Assembly (NCBI RefSeq): GCF_002879855.1
Contig: NZ_PNYB01000024.1
Span: 1-64,000, forward strand
Direction of reading: 5' to 3'
From: Trinickia soli
GTDB lineage: Bacteria; Pseudomonadota; Gammaproteobacteria; Burkholderiales; Burkholderiaceae
DNA: 64,000 nucleotides
Shown: piece by piece, positions 20,594 to 30,802 of the stretch
Layout: each line of letters starts with the position of its first letter
Numbering within the stretch: the stretch's first letter is position 1
Notes under the pieces: generated by a model
The model's input: only the letters and a program-made list of their open reading frames with translations
Told to the model about the DNA's origin: nothing
The model's database searches: none
Program-made: the position numbers and the translations under genes

Positions 20594-20884
20594 ATGAGCG
20601 AACCCACACGCCAGCCTACGCTAACGTTGAGAGCATCCACGAGCAACGCAGCTCGCTCACGTTCGCGAAATCTATCGACCGCAGTCCTGGTCACGCCACG
20701 CGCGAGTTCGGAAGGTGAATGCACCGTCCACGCCGCAGAGCACAACGAACACCGCGAGCGCGCAGAACGCACGCTTTCGAGCGATCACTTATTGCAAGGC
20801 CGCAGTCACGTTTTTATCGCTCATAACGGTGAGCGATATCAGTTGCGTGCAACCCGGCTAGGGAAACTGATTCTGACGAAGTAA
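20594..20884 (+). CDS. hemP: hemin uptake protein HemP
   Basis: A 96-residue protein whose last 35 residues are the HemP core: LLQGRSHVFIAHNGERYQLR, then TRLGKLILTK. The N-terminal half is basic, low-complexity sequence. HemP is needed for haem and siderophore uptake gene activation in Burkholderia. The ATG at 20594 is preferred; in-frame TTG codons upstream overlap the Fur box. No haem receptor follows, so this is an orphan copy next to a tandem repeat. Confidence 0.85.
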   Translation: MSEPTRQPTLTLRASTSNAARSRSRNLSTAVLVTPRASSEGECTVHAAEHNEHRERAERTLSSDHLLQGRSHVFIAHNGERYQLRATRLGKLILTK

Positions 20885-21050
20885 GTACCGAGTATTGTGG
20901 GGACCACCTCCCTTGAGAGGTGTTAGGCAGTAGCCAGCGCAACGAAAAGCACACGAGTCTAGACCCCCGCGTGCGCCCTTTAGCGTCGTTGCAGCCAGCC
21001 ATGCCGCCTTTTTCGGTGTTCTTTTTGCGCCGGAACTTGTTCGGGTTAGC

Positions 21051-21145
21051 GCTTGTGGTTCTTTCCTGCGCTTGTGGTTCTTTCCTGCGCTTGTGGTTCT
21101 TTCCTGCGCTTGTGGTTCTTTCCTGCGCTTGTGGCCCTTCCCTGC
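21051..21145 (+). repeat. 19-bp tandem repeat, about five units plus degenerate tail
   Basis: The unit GCTTGTGGTTCTTTCCTGC is perfect four times (21051-21126) and slightly changed in a fifth copy to 21145. Decayed copies continue to about 21290. Nineteen is not a multiple of three, so any frame through it cycles through all phases. The minus-strand frame is Lys/Arg-rich but lacks a ribosome binding site and resembles no protein I know. The gap 20885-21433 holds nothing else I can recognise. Confidence 0.9.
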
Positions 21146-21433
21146 GCTCTCGTTCTTCCCACGCTTCTGGTTCTTCCTGGCGCTTGTGGTTCTTCCTGCG
21201 CCTCTGACCCTTCCCGCCCTTCCGATCCTTCCCTGCGCTCGCCGAGCTACCAGACTTTCCGACTTTCCTGCGCTTTTGCCTCTTTCAAAGCGCCGATCCT
21301 TCCCCCGCTGGGAAGCTTTTATCCCCCCAGCCTGCACCGCCGAAATTTGGCGCGCCGCTACCGGCCCCTCGTGGTCGCCTCCTCTGGCGGTTCTGGGCGG
21401 CAGTTGCGCGAAGAAACGGCCGCCTCCGTCCGC

Positions 21434-22855
21434 TCAATGGGCTAACCGGGCAAAGCCCCAGAACATCAACCACCAAGCGCTGTCGGCCACCGCCAGAGCA
21501 GCGGCAAAGCAAGCCATAGCAGCCGCTCGCGGGAGAAATCGCGATACATAGCGACCCGTGACCCGCCAAGCCAGCCATGCGCTCCATACATTGGCAATCG
21601 CGAGTACGCCGATACGAACAGTCGACGCCCAATCGAGCGGAATATGCTCGGCACGAAGCAATGACAAGGTCGTCGCGGATAATCCCAGGAACACGCCGGT
21701 TCCGGCAACCGGGATCAGAGCCTGAGCGAGATGATGCAGCCGCGCGCGATCGAACCGGCCGAGCACGCGCGTACCTGCAGCCAACAGCGCGAGCAGCGTG
21801 GTGCCGTAAACAAAGGCCGTCGCCAGGATGTAGCCGATCAGCAAAGTGCCATCGAGCCACGAGAAGACGTCGTTCTGATCGGGGTAATGCGTAAACAGAA
21901 ACCACGGCGCATTCGTGTCGAGCATCCATGTGAAATCATGGTCGATGAGCCAGGTGGCGAGGAATTGCTTGAGACCGATGAACCAGGGGCTCACCGTCCA
22001 GTGGAACGCACCGATTGCAATGCCGAGCAAGCCATAGAGGATGAGCGCCGTGTCCCAGCCGCTGGCCGCGTCGCGACCCAGTTGGACCACTTCATGCGAA
22101 GGCGAGCGCCACGTCAGCGAAATAGCATCGCGATGGCCACTGCAGCGGCCGCACATATGGCAAGCCGCCGCGCCCTTCATATTCCTCAACGGCACGAGCG
22201 GCGCACAGTTGATCGGAATCACGCGATGACCGCGCTCGCCCAGCGTGTAGGAACGCCGCCAAGCGGCCTCGTCTACACGGTAGTGAAACGGCGCAAGACG
22301 CGCCAGCAGCGAAAAAACGCCGTTGACCGGGCACAAATAACGACACCAGACGCGTTTGTCGCGCCCGTATAAAAAACCGATCACCATCGCTGCGACGGTT
22401 GACCCGCCGAGCACCAGCAGCACGGCGCGCGGATACTGATAGACGCTGACCATTTGGCCATAGATGGTTGTCAGGCCGAATGCCACAAACGGCCATCCGC
22501 CCCATCGCATCCACCGCGGAATGGCGCGGCCGCGGCCATGGCGACTGGCGAATTCGGCCAGCGCGCCCTCGGGACACAGCACGCCGCACCACACGCGGCC
22601 GAGCAGGACCATCGAGAGCAGCACAAATGGCCACCAGATACCCCAAAACACGAACTGCGCGGCCAGCGTCAGATTGTTCCAAAGATGCGCGCTTTGGTCG
22701 GGCAGCGGCAAGCAGGCCGGAACGATGATGAGAAACGCATAAACAGCGACGACAGCCCATTGGATCGCTCGGATCGCTGCACCGTTGCGCTGCATCCAGG
22801 CGCCGACGCGTGCGAGCCGCCCGGGCGAGGCGGGAGCGAACGCGGGTGTGCTCAT
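21434..22855 (-). CDS. ftrD: FtrD-like polyferredoxin membrane protein (iron uptake)
   Basis: A 473-residue membrane protein with about ten hydrophobic helices. It has cysteine clusters of the NapH/CcoG-type ferredoxin family: WCGVLCPEG, WCRYLCPVNG and C..CG.CSG. In the FtrABCD system of Bordetella and Burkholderia, FtrD is proposed to supply or remove electrons during ferrous iron import through FtrC. Its start overlaps the ftrC stop by four bases. The last gene of a four-gene unit ftrABCD reading leftwards. Confidence 0.88.
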   Translation of the reverse strand: MSTPAFAPASPGRLARVGAWMQRNGAAIRAIQWAVVAVYAFLIIVPACLPLPDQSAHLWNNLTLAAQFVFWGIWWPFVLLSMVLLGRVWCGVLCPEGALAEFASRHGRGRAIPRWMRWGGWPFVAFGLTTIYGQMVSVYQYPRAVLLVLGGSTVAAMVIGFLYGRDKRVWCRYLCPVNGVFSLLARLAPFHYRVDEAAWRRSYTLGERGHRVIPINCAPLVPLRNMKGAAACHMCGRCSGHRDAISLTWRSPSHEVVQLGRDAASGWDTALILYGLLGIAIGAFHWTVSPWFIGLKQFLATWLIDHDFTWMLDTNAPWFLFTHYPDQNDVFSWLDGTLLIGYILATAFVYGTTLLALLAAGTRVLGRFDRARLHHLAQALIPVAGTGVFLGLSATTLSLLRAEHIPLDWASTVRIGVLAIANVWSAWLAWRVTGRYVSRFLPRAAAMACFAAALAVADSAWWLMFWGFARLAH

Positions 22856-23694
22856 GCTGTGCGCCCGGCAGCAGCCGCCGGCGCACGGCCGGCGCGGCGC
22901 GCCAGCCAGCCGACGACAAGCCAGTACAACGCGTAGGCGATCAGGTTGGTCAGCGCGGGATGCGCCCGGTAGCCCGTGAGCGTGGCAACCAGTGAGCCGA
23001 ACGTGCTGGAATCGTCGAGCAGCGCCGCGCTATTCCAAACCTGCGAAATGCCGAGCGGTAGTATTTCCTTGTCGATGAGCTTGTCGACGCCCGTTTGCAT
23101 GAGACCCGCGCCAAGCAGCAACAGCATGACTTCCGTCACGCGGAAGAAGCGTCGCCACGAGAAAAGACGGCCTCCCAGTTGCAGGACGTAGAACGTCAGA
23201 AACGCGAGACCGAGCCCCAGCACGATGCCGAGCACGTCGCTTCGACTGACATGCCCCGATTGTCCGAACCCGAGCCCGTACAAGAAGATGACCGTTTCGC
23301 TGCCTTCGCGCGCAATCGCCAGCGCGACAAGCACGGCCACACCCCAGCCATTGCCGTCACGCGTCCGCTCTTGCAAAGAGCGCTCCATATCGCGCTTGAG
23401 CGTGCGGCCGTGGCGCTTCATCCACAACACCATCTGCACGATCAGCACGCAGGCAATCAGCACCATGCCGATCTGGAAGTAGTCGGCAGCGTCGCCCGAA
23501 AGGAATTCGCTGAACCCCACGAGCGCGGCGCCGAGGGCCACGGCCGCCAGCAGGCCGGCGCCTACGCCGGCCCATAAAAACGGCAACCCTCGCCGCGCGT
23601 CGCTATCGCCATTTTTCAGCCACGCGTAAAGAATGCCCACGACAAGCAATGCTTCGACGCTTTCGCGCCACACGACGAACAATACCTGGCCCAT
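22852..23694 (-). CDS. ftrC: FTR1-family iron permease
   Basis: A 280-residue inner-membrane permease with seven helices. Two R-E-x-x-E iron-passage motifs are visible: RESVE at residues 10-14 and REGSE in the fourth helix. The ATG at 23694 places the first motif at its usual position; the upstream ATG would add an Arg-rich leader. It lies between ftrB and ftrD in the operon and moves iron across the cytoplasmic membrane. Confidence 0.92.
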   Translation of the reverse strand: MGQVLFVVWRESVEALLVVGILYAWLKNGDSDARRGLPFLWAGVGAGLLAAVALGAALVGFSEFLSGDAADYFQIGMVLIACVLIVQMVLWMKRHGRTLKRDMERSLQERTRDGNGWGVAVLVALAIAREGSETVIFLYGLGFGQSGHVSRSDVLGIVLGLGLAFLTFYVLQLGGRLFSWRRFFRVTEVMLLLLGAGLMQTGVDKLIDKEILPLGISQVWNSAALLDDSSTFGSLVATLTGYRAHPALTNLIAYALYWLVVGWLARRAGRAPAAAAGRTA

Positions 23695-23742
23695 CCCGTA
23701 CTCTCCACGCGCACGGCGTTCCACCGCCGTGCGCAAATGCCA

Positions 23743-24075
23743 TTACTTCGCGACGATGACGCCTTGCGCCGATTGATGGAAATCGTCAAAGAACTTGTAT
23801 TCGCCCGGCGACTGCGGGGCAATGACGACGACCGACTCGGCGCCCGGAGCCAGCACTTTTTCCTTGCGCAACTGGACGCTTTCGAACTCAGCGGCACCCT
23901 TACCGGTATTGCGCACTTCGATTCGAATTCGCTTGCCCGCCGGCACCTCGATACGGGCCGGCGTAAGCTTGCCGTCCGCCATTTCGAGCTTGACGGTGAC
24001 AGCGTCGTCCGCGCGCGCCGCCATGCAGGCGATCGCGATCGAGCAGGCCAGCGCAACTTTCATTCGCAATTTCAT
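23743..24075 (-). CDS. ftrB: periplasmic cupredoxin-like protein
   Basis: A 110-residue protein with a signal peptide (cleavage near MAARA-DD) and a cupredoxin fold: GKRIRIEVRNTGK..EFES and SPGEYKFFDDFHQ. FtrB homologues are proposed to oxidise Fe(II) during transfer to the permease. The canonical blue-copper cysteine is absent, as in other members of this family. Encoded between ftrA and ftrC. Confidence 0.85.
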   Translation of the reverse strand: MKLRMKVALACSIAIACMAARADDAVTVKLEMADGKLTPARIEVPAGKRIRIEVRNTGKGAAEFESVQLRKEKVLAPGAESVVVIAPQSPGEYKFFDDFHQSAQGVIVAK

Positions 24076-24105
24076 GCTTTCGTTCCCTATGGCGAACCGC
24101 GCGGC

Positions 24106-24654
24106 TTAGTAGCCGCCCTTCTTGCCGATGCCGGCGAACGTGAAATCGTATTGCAACGTGATCGGCTTGAACCAGGGGCCGACCCCCGTCTCTTTATCGA
24201 CATGGCGGCCAAACGCCATGTGGCCCGTTTGCATCGGCGGCTCGACGACGAGCGTCAAGTGGTACTTGCCGGGGCCCGACAATTTGACGTTATCGCCATA
24301 GTGCGGGCCATCGTCCGCGACCATCGGCATCAGATCGCCCTTGATCGACTGCGCGCCGCCCACCTTCTTCAGCTCGTAATGCACTTGCAGATACGGCATC
24401 CAGTCGCCTTCCGCGAACCCGGTGGGGTTGTTTTTGACCGCGTGGATATCGGCTTCGAGGTGGATGTCCGAATCCGACGCCTTGCGCATCATCCCCTCGG
24501 GATCCATCGTGACCGGCTGCAGGTACACCGCGCCGATCTCCATGCCACCCTGGATCTGGGCCTTGCCGATCGGATACTCGGCTGCCGACGCCGACATTGC
24601 GGCCATTGCCGCTACGGCCGCTACGCCGCTCAGAATCCAGGTGGAACGCTGCAT
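24106..24654 (-). CDS. ftrA: periplasmic iron-binding protein, P19/FtrA family
   Basis: A 182-residue protein with a 24-residue signal peptide ending SASA-AEY. The P19/Tp34 features are clear: GGMEIGAVYLQPV, DIHLEADIHA, GDWMPYLQV and MVADDGPHYG, whose Met, Glu and His residues bind copper and iron. It captures ferrous iron and passes it to FtrB and FtrC. First gene of ftrABCD. The ATG at 24654 follows a GAGGAGTT ribosome binding site. Confidence 0.92.
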   Translation of the reverse strand: MQRSTWILSGVAAVAAMAAMSASAAEYPIGKAQIQGGMEIGAVYLQPVTMDPEGMMRKASDSDIHLEADIHAVKNNPTGFAEGDWMPYLQVHYELKKVGGAQSIKGDLMPMVADDGPHYGDNVKLSGPGKYHLTLVVEPPMQTGHMAFGRHVDKETGVGPWFKPITLQYDFTFAGIGKKGGY

Positions 24655-24808
24655 CGAAAACTCCTCTATTCTTTTGCCTGATCGAAAATCGAAACCGCGC
24701 CACTCAGGGCGCCTGCCGGTAACCACGATGAACGATCGCCGCTTCCGCGTGCCTTCCTCCACACCCGCCAAACGCCTTTGCGCCGATCACGGAGGGAGAA
24801 CAGAAACG

Positions 24809-24829
24809 CGAATGCGAACGATTATCAAT
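24809..24829 (-). promoter_or_regulatory. possible Fur box upstream of ftrA
   Basis: The stretch CGAATGCGAACGATTATCAAT contains a GATTATCAAT half resembling the Fur consensus, 155 bases upstream of ftrA. The match is moderate. Confidence 0.45.
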
Positions 24830-24915
24830 CAGACGTAAGTGTACACGAACGGCATTGTTTAGGCCACGCGACCCTTGCGCGCATAGGGTCGCAAAGGTCG
24901 CCCCGCCGATCGGGC

Positions 24916-27006
24916 TCAGTTGGCGCCGGCCACCGAATCGCCGACGTTCGCGCCGAACACGCGCTCGCGCAATATGGCCAGTTGATCGCGCGCGGCCGCC
25001 GCCTTTTCGAATTCGAGATTCTTCGCGTGCTCCATCATTTGCTTCTCGAGCCGCTTGATCTCCTTGGCCAGATCCCTTTCCGACATGTCCTCGAACTTCG
25101 CGCGCTGCTGCATCTCCTTCAGCTCGGCACGCGCTTCGTCCGCGTTGTAGACGCCGTCGATGATGTCCTTGACGCGCTTGACGACGCCTCGCGGCGTGAT
25201 GCCCATCTGCTCGTTATAGGCGATCTGCTTGGCGCGCCGCCGCTCGGTTTCGTCGATCGCGCGCCGCATCGAATCGGTGATGCGGTCGGCGTAGAGAATC
25301 GCCGTGCCGTTGACATTGCGCGCGGCCCGGCCGATCGTCTGGATCAGCGAGCGCTCGGCCCGCAGGAAGCCTTCCTTGTCCGCGTCGAGGATCGCCACGA
25401 GCGACACCTCGGGTATGTCTAGCCCTTCGCGCAGCAGGTTGATGCCGACCAATACGTCGAATGCGCCGAGCCGCAAATCACGAATGATCTCGACGCGTTC
25501 GACCGTGTCGATGTCGCTGTGCAGGTAGCGCACTTTTACGCCGTGGTCGGCCAGAAACTCCGTGAGCTGCTCGGCCATACGCTTGGTCAGCACGGTCACG
25601 AGCACGCGCTCGTTCACGGCCACGCGCGCGTTGATCTCGCTCAGCACATCGTCCACCTGGGCGGTTGCGGGACGCACCTGCACAGCGGGATCGACAAGGC
25701 CCGTCGGCCGCACGACCTGCTCGACGACCTGCCCCGTCTGCTTTTTCTCGTAATCGGCCGGCGTCGCCGAAACGAAGACGGCCTGGCGCATCTTGCGTTC
25801 GAACTCGGGGAACTTCAACGGCCGGTTGTCGAGCGCCGAAGGCAGCCGGAACCCGTACTGCACGAGGTTCTCCTTACGCGAGCGGTCACCGTTGTACATC
25901 GCGTTCAATTGCCCGATCAGGACATGCGATTCGTCGAGCAACATGATCGCGTCGGGCGGAAGATAGTCGACGAGCGTCGGCGGCGGCTCGCCTGGCGCCG
26001 CCCCCGAAAAATGGCGCGAGTAGTTTTCGATGCCCTTGCAGAAACCAAGCTCCTGCAGCATTTCGAGGTCGAAGCGCGTACGCTGCTCGAGACGTTGCGC
26101 TTCGACGAGTTTGCCTTCCGTATGGAAGAACTCGAGACGCTCGCGCAATTCGGCTTTGATCGTCTCCACGGCGCGCATCACGGTTTCGCGCGGCGTGACG
26201 TAGTGCGACGACGGATACACCGTGAAGCGCGGGATCTTCTGTCGCACGCGCCCCGTGAGCGGGTCGAACAGTTGCAGGGAGTCGACCTCGTCGTCGAACA
26301 GTTCTATGCGTACGGCCATTTCGGCGTGCTCGGCCGGGAACACATCGATCGTATCGCCGCGCACGCGAAACGCGCCGCGCTGAAAATCGGCTTCGTTGCG
26401 GTTGTATTGCATGGCGATCAGCCGAGCAATCACGTCGCGCTGACCGATCTTGTCGCCCGTGCGCAGCGTCAGGATCATCTGGTGGTATTCGCTGGGATTA
26501 CCGATACCGTAGATGGCCGACACGGTCGCGACGATTACGACGTCGCGCCGCTCCATCAGGCTCTTGGTCGCCGACAGCCGCATCTGCTCGATGTGTTCGT
26601 TGATCGACGAGTCCTTTTCGATGAACAGGTCGCGCTGCGGCACATACGCTTCCGGCTGGTAGTAGTCGTAGTACGAGACGAAGTACTCGACCGCATTGCG
26701 CGGAAAGAACTCGCGAAACTCCGAGTAGAGTTGAGCGGCGAGCGTCTTGTTCGGTGCGAACACGATCGCGGGACGCCCGAGCCGGGCGATGACGTTCGCC
26801 ATCGTGAAGGTCTTGCCCGAGCCCGTCACACCGAGCAGCGTCTGGTACGACAAGCCGTCTTCGATACCCTCGACGAGCTTGGCGATGGCGGTCGGCTGGT
26901 CGCCGGCCGGTGGATAGGGCTGATAAAGATGGAACGGGGAGCCTTCGAATTCGATGAACTTCGATTCGTCGAGCACTTCGGCGGCATGCGGCTGAGCTTC
27001 GGACAT
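24916..27006 (-). CDS. uvrB: excinuclease ABC subunit B
   Basis: A 696-residue nucleotide-excision-repair helicase that loads onto damaged DNA with UvrA and recruits UvrC. Walker A GVTGSGKT is at about residues 59-66; the DEAD-like box is DESH; the beta-hairpin [12 protein letters not shown] is intact; the C-terminal UVR coiled coil ([22 protein letters not shown] region) is present. The ATG at 27006 gives the usual N-terminus. No CTGT-N8-ACAG LexA box is visible before it. Confidence 0.97.
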   Translation of the reverse strand: MSEAQPHAAEVLDESKFIEFEGSPFHLYQPYPPAGDQPTAIAKLVEGIEDGLSYQTLLGVTGSGKTFTMANVIARLGRPAIVFAPNKTLAAQLYSEFREFFPRNAVEYFVSYYDYYQPEAYVPQRDLFIEKDSSINEHIEQMRLSATKSLMERRDVVIVATVSAIYGIGNPSEYHQMILTLRTGDKIGQRDVIARLIAMQYNRNEADFQRGAFRVRGDTIDVFPAEHAEMAVRIELFDDEVDSLQLFDPLTGRVRQKIPRFTVYPSSHYVTPRETVMRAVETIKAELRERLEFFHTEGKLVEAQRLEQRTRFDLEMLQELGFCKGIENYSRHFSGAAPGEPPPTLVDYLPPDAIMLLDESHVLIGQLNAMYNGDRSRKENLVQYGFRLPSALDNRPLKFPEFERKMRQAVFVSATPADYEKKQTGQVVEQVVRPTGLVDPAVQVRPATAQVDDVLSEINARVAVNERVLVTVLTKRMAEQLTEFLADHGVKVRYLHSDIDTVERVEIIRDLRLGAFDVLVGINLLREGLDIPEVSLVAILDADKEGFLRAERSLIQTIGRAARNVNGTAILYADRITDSMRRAIDETERRRAKQIAYNEQMGITPRGVVKRVKDIIDGVYNADEARAELKEMQQRAKFEDMSERDLAKEIKRLEKQMMEHAKNLEFEKAAAARDQLAILRERVFGANVGDSVAGAN

Positions 27007-27387
27007 GGAAAGGCGCTTCCTTCGCCGAGAAAACAGCCATTTTAACGTTTCGCGGACACCCAGGCAGCGCCGCGCCCTTTTCGCCGAATCGCCGCCCCGC
27101 CGGCAAGCCGTAGCGCACGCGTTCGCATGCCGAATCGATAAAAAGCGCACGGTCGTTCAGGCCGGCATGCCTATCCGAGGGCCGAAAGCGCGCGAAACTG
27201 CCGCCCGGATTCGTTACAATCACGCATTTGGCGCACGCAAACCGGGCCGATACCGGCCCGATCCGTCACGCCTCGCGCAGCGACGGATAGCTCAGCGCAT
27301 GCACGAGCCTGCTCGCTTCGTGGCGGCTTTTTGCCCGTTTCGTAACCGCTTCCTGCCCGTTTTCTTACTACCGCCGATAGACACACC
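27007..27387. other. divergent region between uvrB and tyrB
   Basis: About 380 bases with no credible gene. A TACAAT hexamer at about 27215 could be a -10 element for tyrB. No LexA box, riboswitch or RNA gene is apparent. Confidence 0.35.
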
Positions 27388-28587
27388 ATGTCCCTGTTCT
27401 CCGCTGTCGAACTCGCCCCCCGCGACCCGATCCTCGGTCTCAACGAAGCTTTCAACGCCGATACGCGCCCGACCAAAGTCAATCTCGGCGTCGGCGTCTA
27501 CACGAACGAAGAAGGCAAGATCCCGCTGCTGCGCGCAGTCCGCGAAGCGGAGCAGGCTCGGGTGGAAGCGGCACTGCCGCGCGGCTATCTGCCGATCGAA
27601 GGGATCGCGGCTTACGACGCGGCCGTGCAAAAGCTGCTGCTGGGCGATAACTCGCCGCTGATCGCCGCCGGTCGCGTCGTCACGGCGCAAGCGCTGGGCG
27701 GTACGGGCGCGCTGAAAATCGGCGCCGATTTCCTGAAGCGCCTGAACCCGGCCGCCAAGGTCGCCATCAGCGATCCGAGCTGGGAGAACCACCGCGCGCT
27801 GTTCGAAAGCGCCGGTTTCGAAGTGGTCGCTTATCCCTACTACGACGCACAAAGCCACGGCGTCAATTTCGAAGGCATGCTCGCAGCGCTCGGTAGCTAC
27901 GACGCAGGCACGATCGTCGTGCTGCACGCCTGCTGCCATAACCCGACCGGTGTCGACCTGAGCGACGCGCAATGGAAGCAGATCGTCGAAGTGGTCAAGG
28001 CGCGCAATCTCGTGCCGTTCCTCGACATCGCGTACCAGGGCTTCGGTGACGGCATCGACGCCGACGCGGCAGCCGTGCGCCTGTTTGCCGCCGCCGAGCT
28101 GAATGTGTTCGTGTCGTCCTCGTTCTCGAAGTCGTTCTCGTTGTACGGCGAACGCGTCGGCGCGCTGTCGATCATCACCGAGAGCAAGGATGAAGCCGCG
28201 CGCGTGCTTTCGCAATTGAAGCGCGTGATCCGCACGAACTACTCAAACCCGCCGACGCACGGCGGCGCCATCGTCGCGACAGTGCTCGGCACGCCTGCTC
28301 TGCGCGCAATGTGGGAACAGGAACTCGGCGAGATGCGCGACCGCATCCGCGCGATGCGCAACGGCCTCGTCGAGCGCCTGAAGGCCGCCGGTGTGCCGCG
28401 CGATTTCAGCTTCGTCAATGCGCAGCGCGGCATGTTCTCGTACTCGGGCTTGAGCGCCGCCCAAGTGGACCGCCTGCGCGAAGAGTTCGGCATCTACGCG
28501 GTCAGCACGGGCCGCATTTGCGTCGCTGCGCTCAACATGCGCAACATCGACGCGGTAGCGAACGCCGTTGCGCAGGTATTGAAGTAA
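27388..28587 (+). CDS. tyrB: aromatic amino acid aminotransferase
   Basis: A 399-residue class I aminotransferase. The PLP lysine is Lys248 in SSSFSKSFSLYGERVG. The N-terminal ILGLNEAFNAD, the TQ-like ALGGTGAL and the HNPTG motif mark the AspC/TyrB subgroup, which transaminates tyrosine, phenylalanine and aspartate with 2-oxoglutarate. TyrB versus AspC preference cannot be settled by eye. A strong terminator follows, and it stands alone. Confidence 0.92.
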   Translation: MSLFSAVELAPRDPILGLNEAFNADTRPTKVNLGVGVYTNEEGKIPLLRAVREAEQARVEAALPRGYLPIEGIAAYDAAVQKLLLGDNSPLIAAGRVVTAQALGGTGALKIGADFLKRLNPAAKVAISDPSWENHRALFESAGFEVVAYPYYDAQSHGVNFEGMLAALGSYDAGTIVVLHACCHNPTGVDLSDAQWKQIVEVVKARNLVPFLDIAYQGFGDGIDADAAAVRLFAAAELNVFVSSSFSKSFSLYGERVGALSIITESKDEAARVLSQLKRVIRTNYSNPPTHGGAIVATVLGTPALRAMWEQELGEMRDRIRAMRNGLVERLKAAGVPRDFSFVNAQRGMFSYSGLSAAQVDRLREEFGIYAVSTGRICVAALNMRNIDAVANAVAQVLK

Positions 28588-28629
28588 AGAAGAACGCATG
28601 CGCCGCGCGATGCGCGGCCGTATCGAGCG

Positions 28630-28659
28630 AAAGGCGCCCGCGGGGCGCCTTTCTTTTTT
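28630..28659 (+). terminator. intrinsic terminator after tyrB
   Basis: Stem AAAGGCGCCC / GGGCGCCTTT with loop GCG, followed by CTTTTTT. Confidence 0.92.
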
Positions 28660-28753
28660 CCGCAGTCTCCTACGGTCGCGCGCGCGGCCGGTGCGCCGTC
28701 AGGCGCCGCGCCGGTTCACACTCCGGTCGATCGACTGACCACCGCCGCCCGAT

Positions 28754-29995
28754 TCAACGCAGGTCGCGATGGATGTCGTGCGTGACGAACCCTGCGTCGT
28801 TGTCGGGCATATCGAGCCAGCCCGGCTGCGCCAGGCTATCCCGGATGTCGCGCAAACCGCAGGTCCAATGCGATTGCATGGCCGACGCGCCGAACTGGTA
28901 ATCCTTGTAATTGCCGTCGAATTCCTTGTCGCTGTAGATCAACTGAAAGACGTTGTAGCGATGCGACGACGACAACTCCTCGGCCAGCTTGCACCACGGA
29001 TCACTTCGATGTTCGGGCGCAACGCGCGCGAGCACCTCGCGCAGCACGTGCCTGAAACGCTGCGAGTGCTGCATCATGTCCGTCACGAGACGCGTGCGGC
29101 TCGAATACTGGATATCCTTCATCCGCCCCTGCACATCCGTCAGATTCGTCGGCACGGGGCCGCGGGCACTCCATAAATCGACCTGAAACGCGAGCGTATC
29201 GCGGCGCGGCGAAGCCTGAATGACCTCGGAAAGCGGCGTGTTCGACATGAGCCCGCCGTCCCAGTAGAACTCGCCGTCGATCTCGGTTGCGGCAAAGCCG
29301 GGCGGCAGCGACCCCGATGCGATGAAATGCTCGGCTCGCAGCTTCGTGTGCTGATTGTCGAAATACGCGAAATTGCCCGTCCCGACATTGACGGCCGCGA
29401 CCGAAACGCGCGTCTCCCCCGAATTGATCCGATCGAAATCGCAGAGACGCTCGAGCGTCGCCTTCAGCGGCGCCGTGTCGTACCAACTGGCGGCGCTGGG
29501 CGGCCCCTGCACGAACGGCAACGGCGGCGGGACGCGCGGCACGAAGAAACCCTTCTGTCCGTCGACGATCGCGCTCAGCGCTTGCATCGCGGTAAATGCC
29601 GTGCGCACCGGTGTCGACGAATCGAAGAGCGCATGCTCCACCGCTGGCGGCAGCGGCAAGCCATACGCGGGCTGGCACACCGTATTCCAAAACGTCTTCA
29701 ACCTCGAGACGCGATGTTCGGGCGCGTTGCCGGCGATGATCGCCGTGTTGATCGCGCCGATGGATATGCCGGTGATCCAATTGGGCTCGATGCCGGCGTC
29801 GTGCAAGCCCTCATAGACGCCGGCCTGATACGCGCCGAGCGCGCCCCCGCCTTGCAAGACGAGCGCGATTGTCTGGTAAGGAGGCAAGGCGCTCGACGCC
29901 GCAACGCGCGCCGCACTGCCCGCCTTGGATTGCCCGCCGGTATCGGCTGTGATCGGCACGCTTGCGCGAACGCGCATGGCCTTGCGCTCCCCCAT
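28754..29995 (-). CDS. patatin-like phospholipase with DUF3734
   Basis: A 413-residue hydrolase. The patatin oxyanion hole GGGALGAY is at about residues 49-56, the nucleophile Ser78 lies in GISIG, and the catalytic aspartate is in WDGGLMSNTP. The C-terminal third fits DUF3734, found in Burkholderiaceae homologues. It follows the 3-hydroxybutyrate dehydrogenase gene by nine bases on the same strand. That pairing suggests a role in intracellular polyhydroxybutyrate turnover, although lipid hydrolysis is equally possible. The first 40 residues are low-complexity. Confidence 0.9.
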   Translation of the reverse strand: MGERKAMRVRASVPITADTGGQSKAGSAARVAASSALPPYQTIALVLQGGGALGAYQAGVYEGLHDAGIEPNWITGISIGAINTAIIAGNAPEHRVSRLKTFWNTVCQPAYGLPLPPAVEHALFDSSTPVRTAFTAMQALSAIVDGQKGFFVPRVPPPLPFVQGPPSAASWYDTAPLKATLERLCDFDRINSGETRVSVAAVNVGTGNFAYFDNQHTKLRAEHFIASGSLPPGFAATEIDGEFYWDGGLMSNTPLSEVIQASPRRDTLAFQVDLWSARGPVPTNLTDVQGRMKDIQYSSRTRLVTDMMQHSQRFRHVLREVLARVAPEHRSDPWCKLAEELSSSHRYNVFQLIYSDKEFDGNYKDYQFGASAMQSHWTCGLRDIRDSLAQPGWLDMPDNDAGFVTHDIHRDLR

Positions 29996-30004
29996 GTCTT
30001 CTCC

Positions 30005-30802
30005 TTAGATCATGCACCAGCCGTGCGACACGAGGAACGACTGCCCCGTCAGCGCGGCACTCGGGAATGTGCAAAGGAACAGCACCGTCTGCGCGACATC
30101 CTGCACGGTGGTGAACACGCCGTCGACCGTCTGGCCGAGCATGACGCGCTTGACCACTTCTTCTTCGCTGATACCCAGTTCCTTCGCCTGCTCCGGGATC
30201 TGCTTGTCGACGAGCGGCGTGCGCACGAAACCCGGACAGACGACATGCGAGCGCACGTTATGCGCAGCACCTTCTTTCGCCAATACACGCGAGAGGCCGA
30301 GCAGCGCGTGCTTGGCCGCGACGTAAGCCGACTTCAGCGGCGAAGCTTCGTGCGAATGCACCGAGCCCATGTAGATGACGATGCCGCCGCGATCGCCCTT
30401 GTACATGTGCTTGAGCGCGGCTTTCGTCGTGAGGAAGGCGCCGTCCACGTGGATCGCCTGCATTTTTTTCCAATCGGAGAAGCTGTAGTTCTCGATCGGG
30501 TTGACGATCTGGATGCCGGCGTTCGACACGAGGATATCGACCGAACCGAACTGCGCGGCGACTTCGTCGATGCCGCGATTGACCGCCTCTTCGTTCGTCA
30601 CATCCATCGCGACGCCCATCGCCTTGCCGCCCGCGGCGCGAATTTCCTCCGCGACGGCCTGCGCTCCGGCCAGATTCAGATCGGCAATCGCGACGGCTGC
30701 GCCCTGCGCCGCCAGCGTCAGGGCAATTTCCTTGCCGATCCCGCTTGCGGCGCCCGTCACCACGGCCGCCTTCCCGTTCAGACTCGTATTCAACGACGAC
30801 AT
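30005..30802 (-). CDS. bdhA: 3-hydroxybutyrate dehydrogenase
   Basis: A 265-residue short-chain dehydrogenase. The NAD site is TGAASGIG (residues 16-23), NAG is at about 94-96, and the catalytic set is Ser147, Tyr160 and Lys164. The long substrate loop with [19 protein letters not shown] is typical of D-3-hydroxybutyrate dehydrogenases, which convert the monomer of polyhydroxybutyrate to acetoacetate. The patatin gene follows directly. Confidence 0.92.
   Translation of the reverse strand: MSSLNTSLNGKAAVVTGAASGIGKEIALTLAAQGAAVAIADLNLAGAQAVAEEIRAAGGKAMGVAMDVTNEEAVNRGIDEVAAQFGSVDILVSNAGIQIVNPIENYSFSDWKKMQAIHVDGAFLTTKAALKHMYKGDRGGIVIYMGSVHSHEASPLKSAYVAAKHALLGLSRVLAKEGAAHNVRSHVVCPGFVRTPLVDKQIPEQAKELGISEEEVVKRVMLGQTVDGVFTTVQDVAQTVLFLCTFPSAALTGQSFLVSHGWCMI

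Noticed and set aside
21051-21145. possible CRISPR array
   Set aside because: The repeats are contiguous with no spacers and no cas genes are nearby.
20858-21337. 159-codon Lys/Arg-rich minus-strand frame through the 19-bp repeat
   Set aside because: The frame exists only because the repeat lacks stops in all phases. It overlaps hemP, has no ribosome binding site and matches no family.
27007-27387. LexA box upstream of uvrB
   Set aside because: No CTGT-N8-ACAG sequence is visible in the gap.
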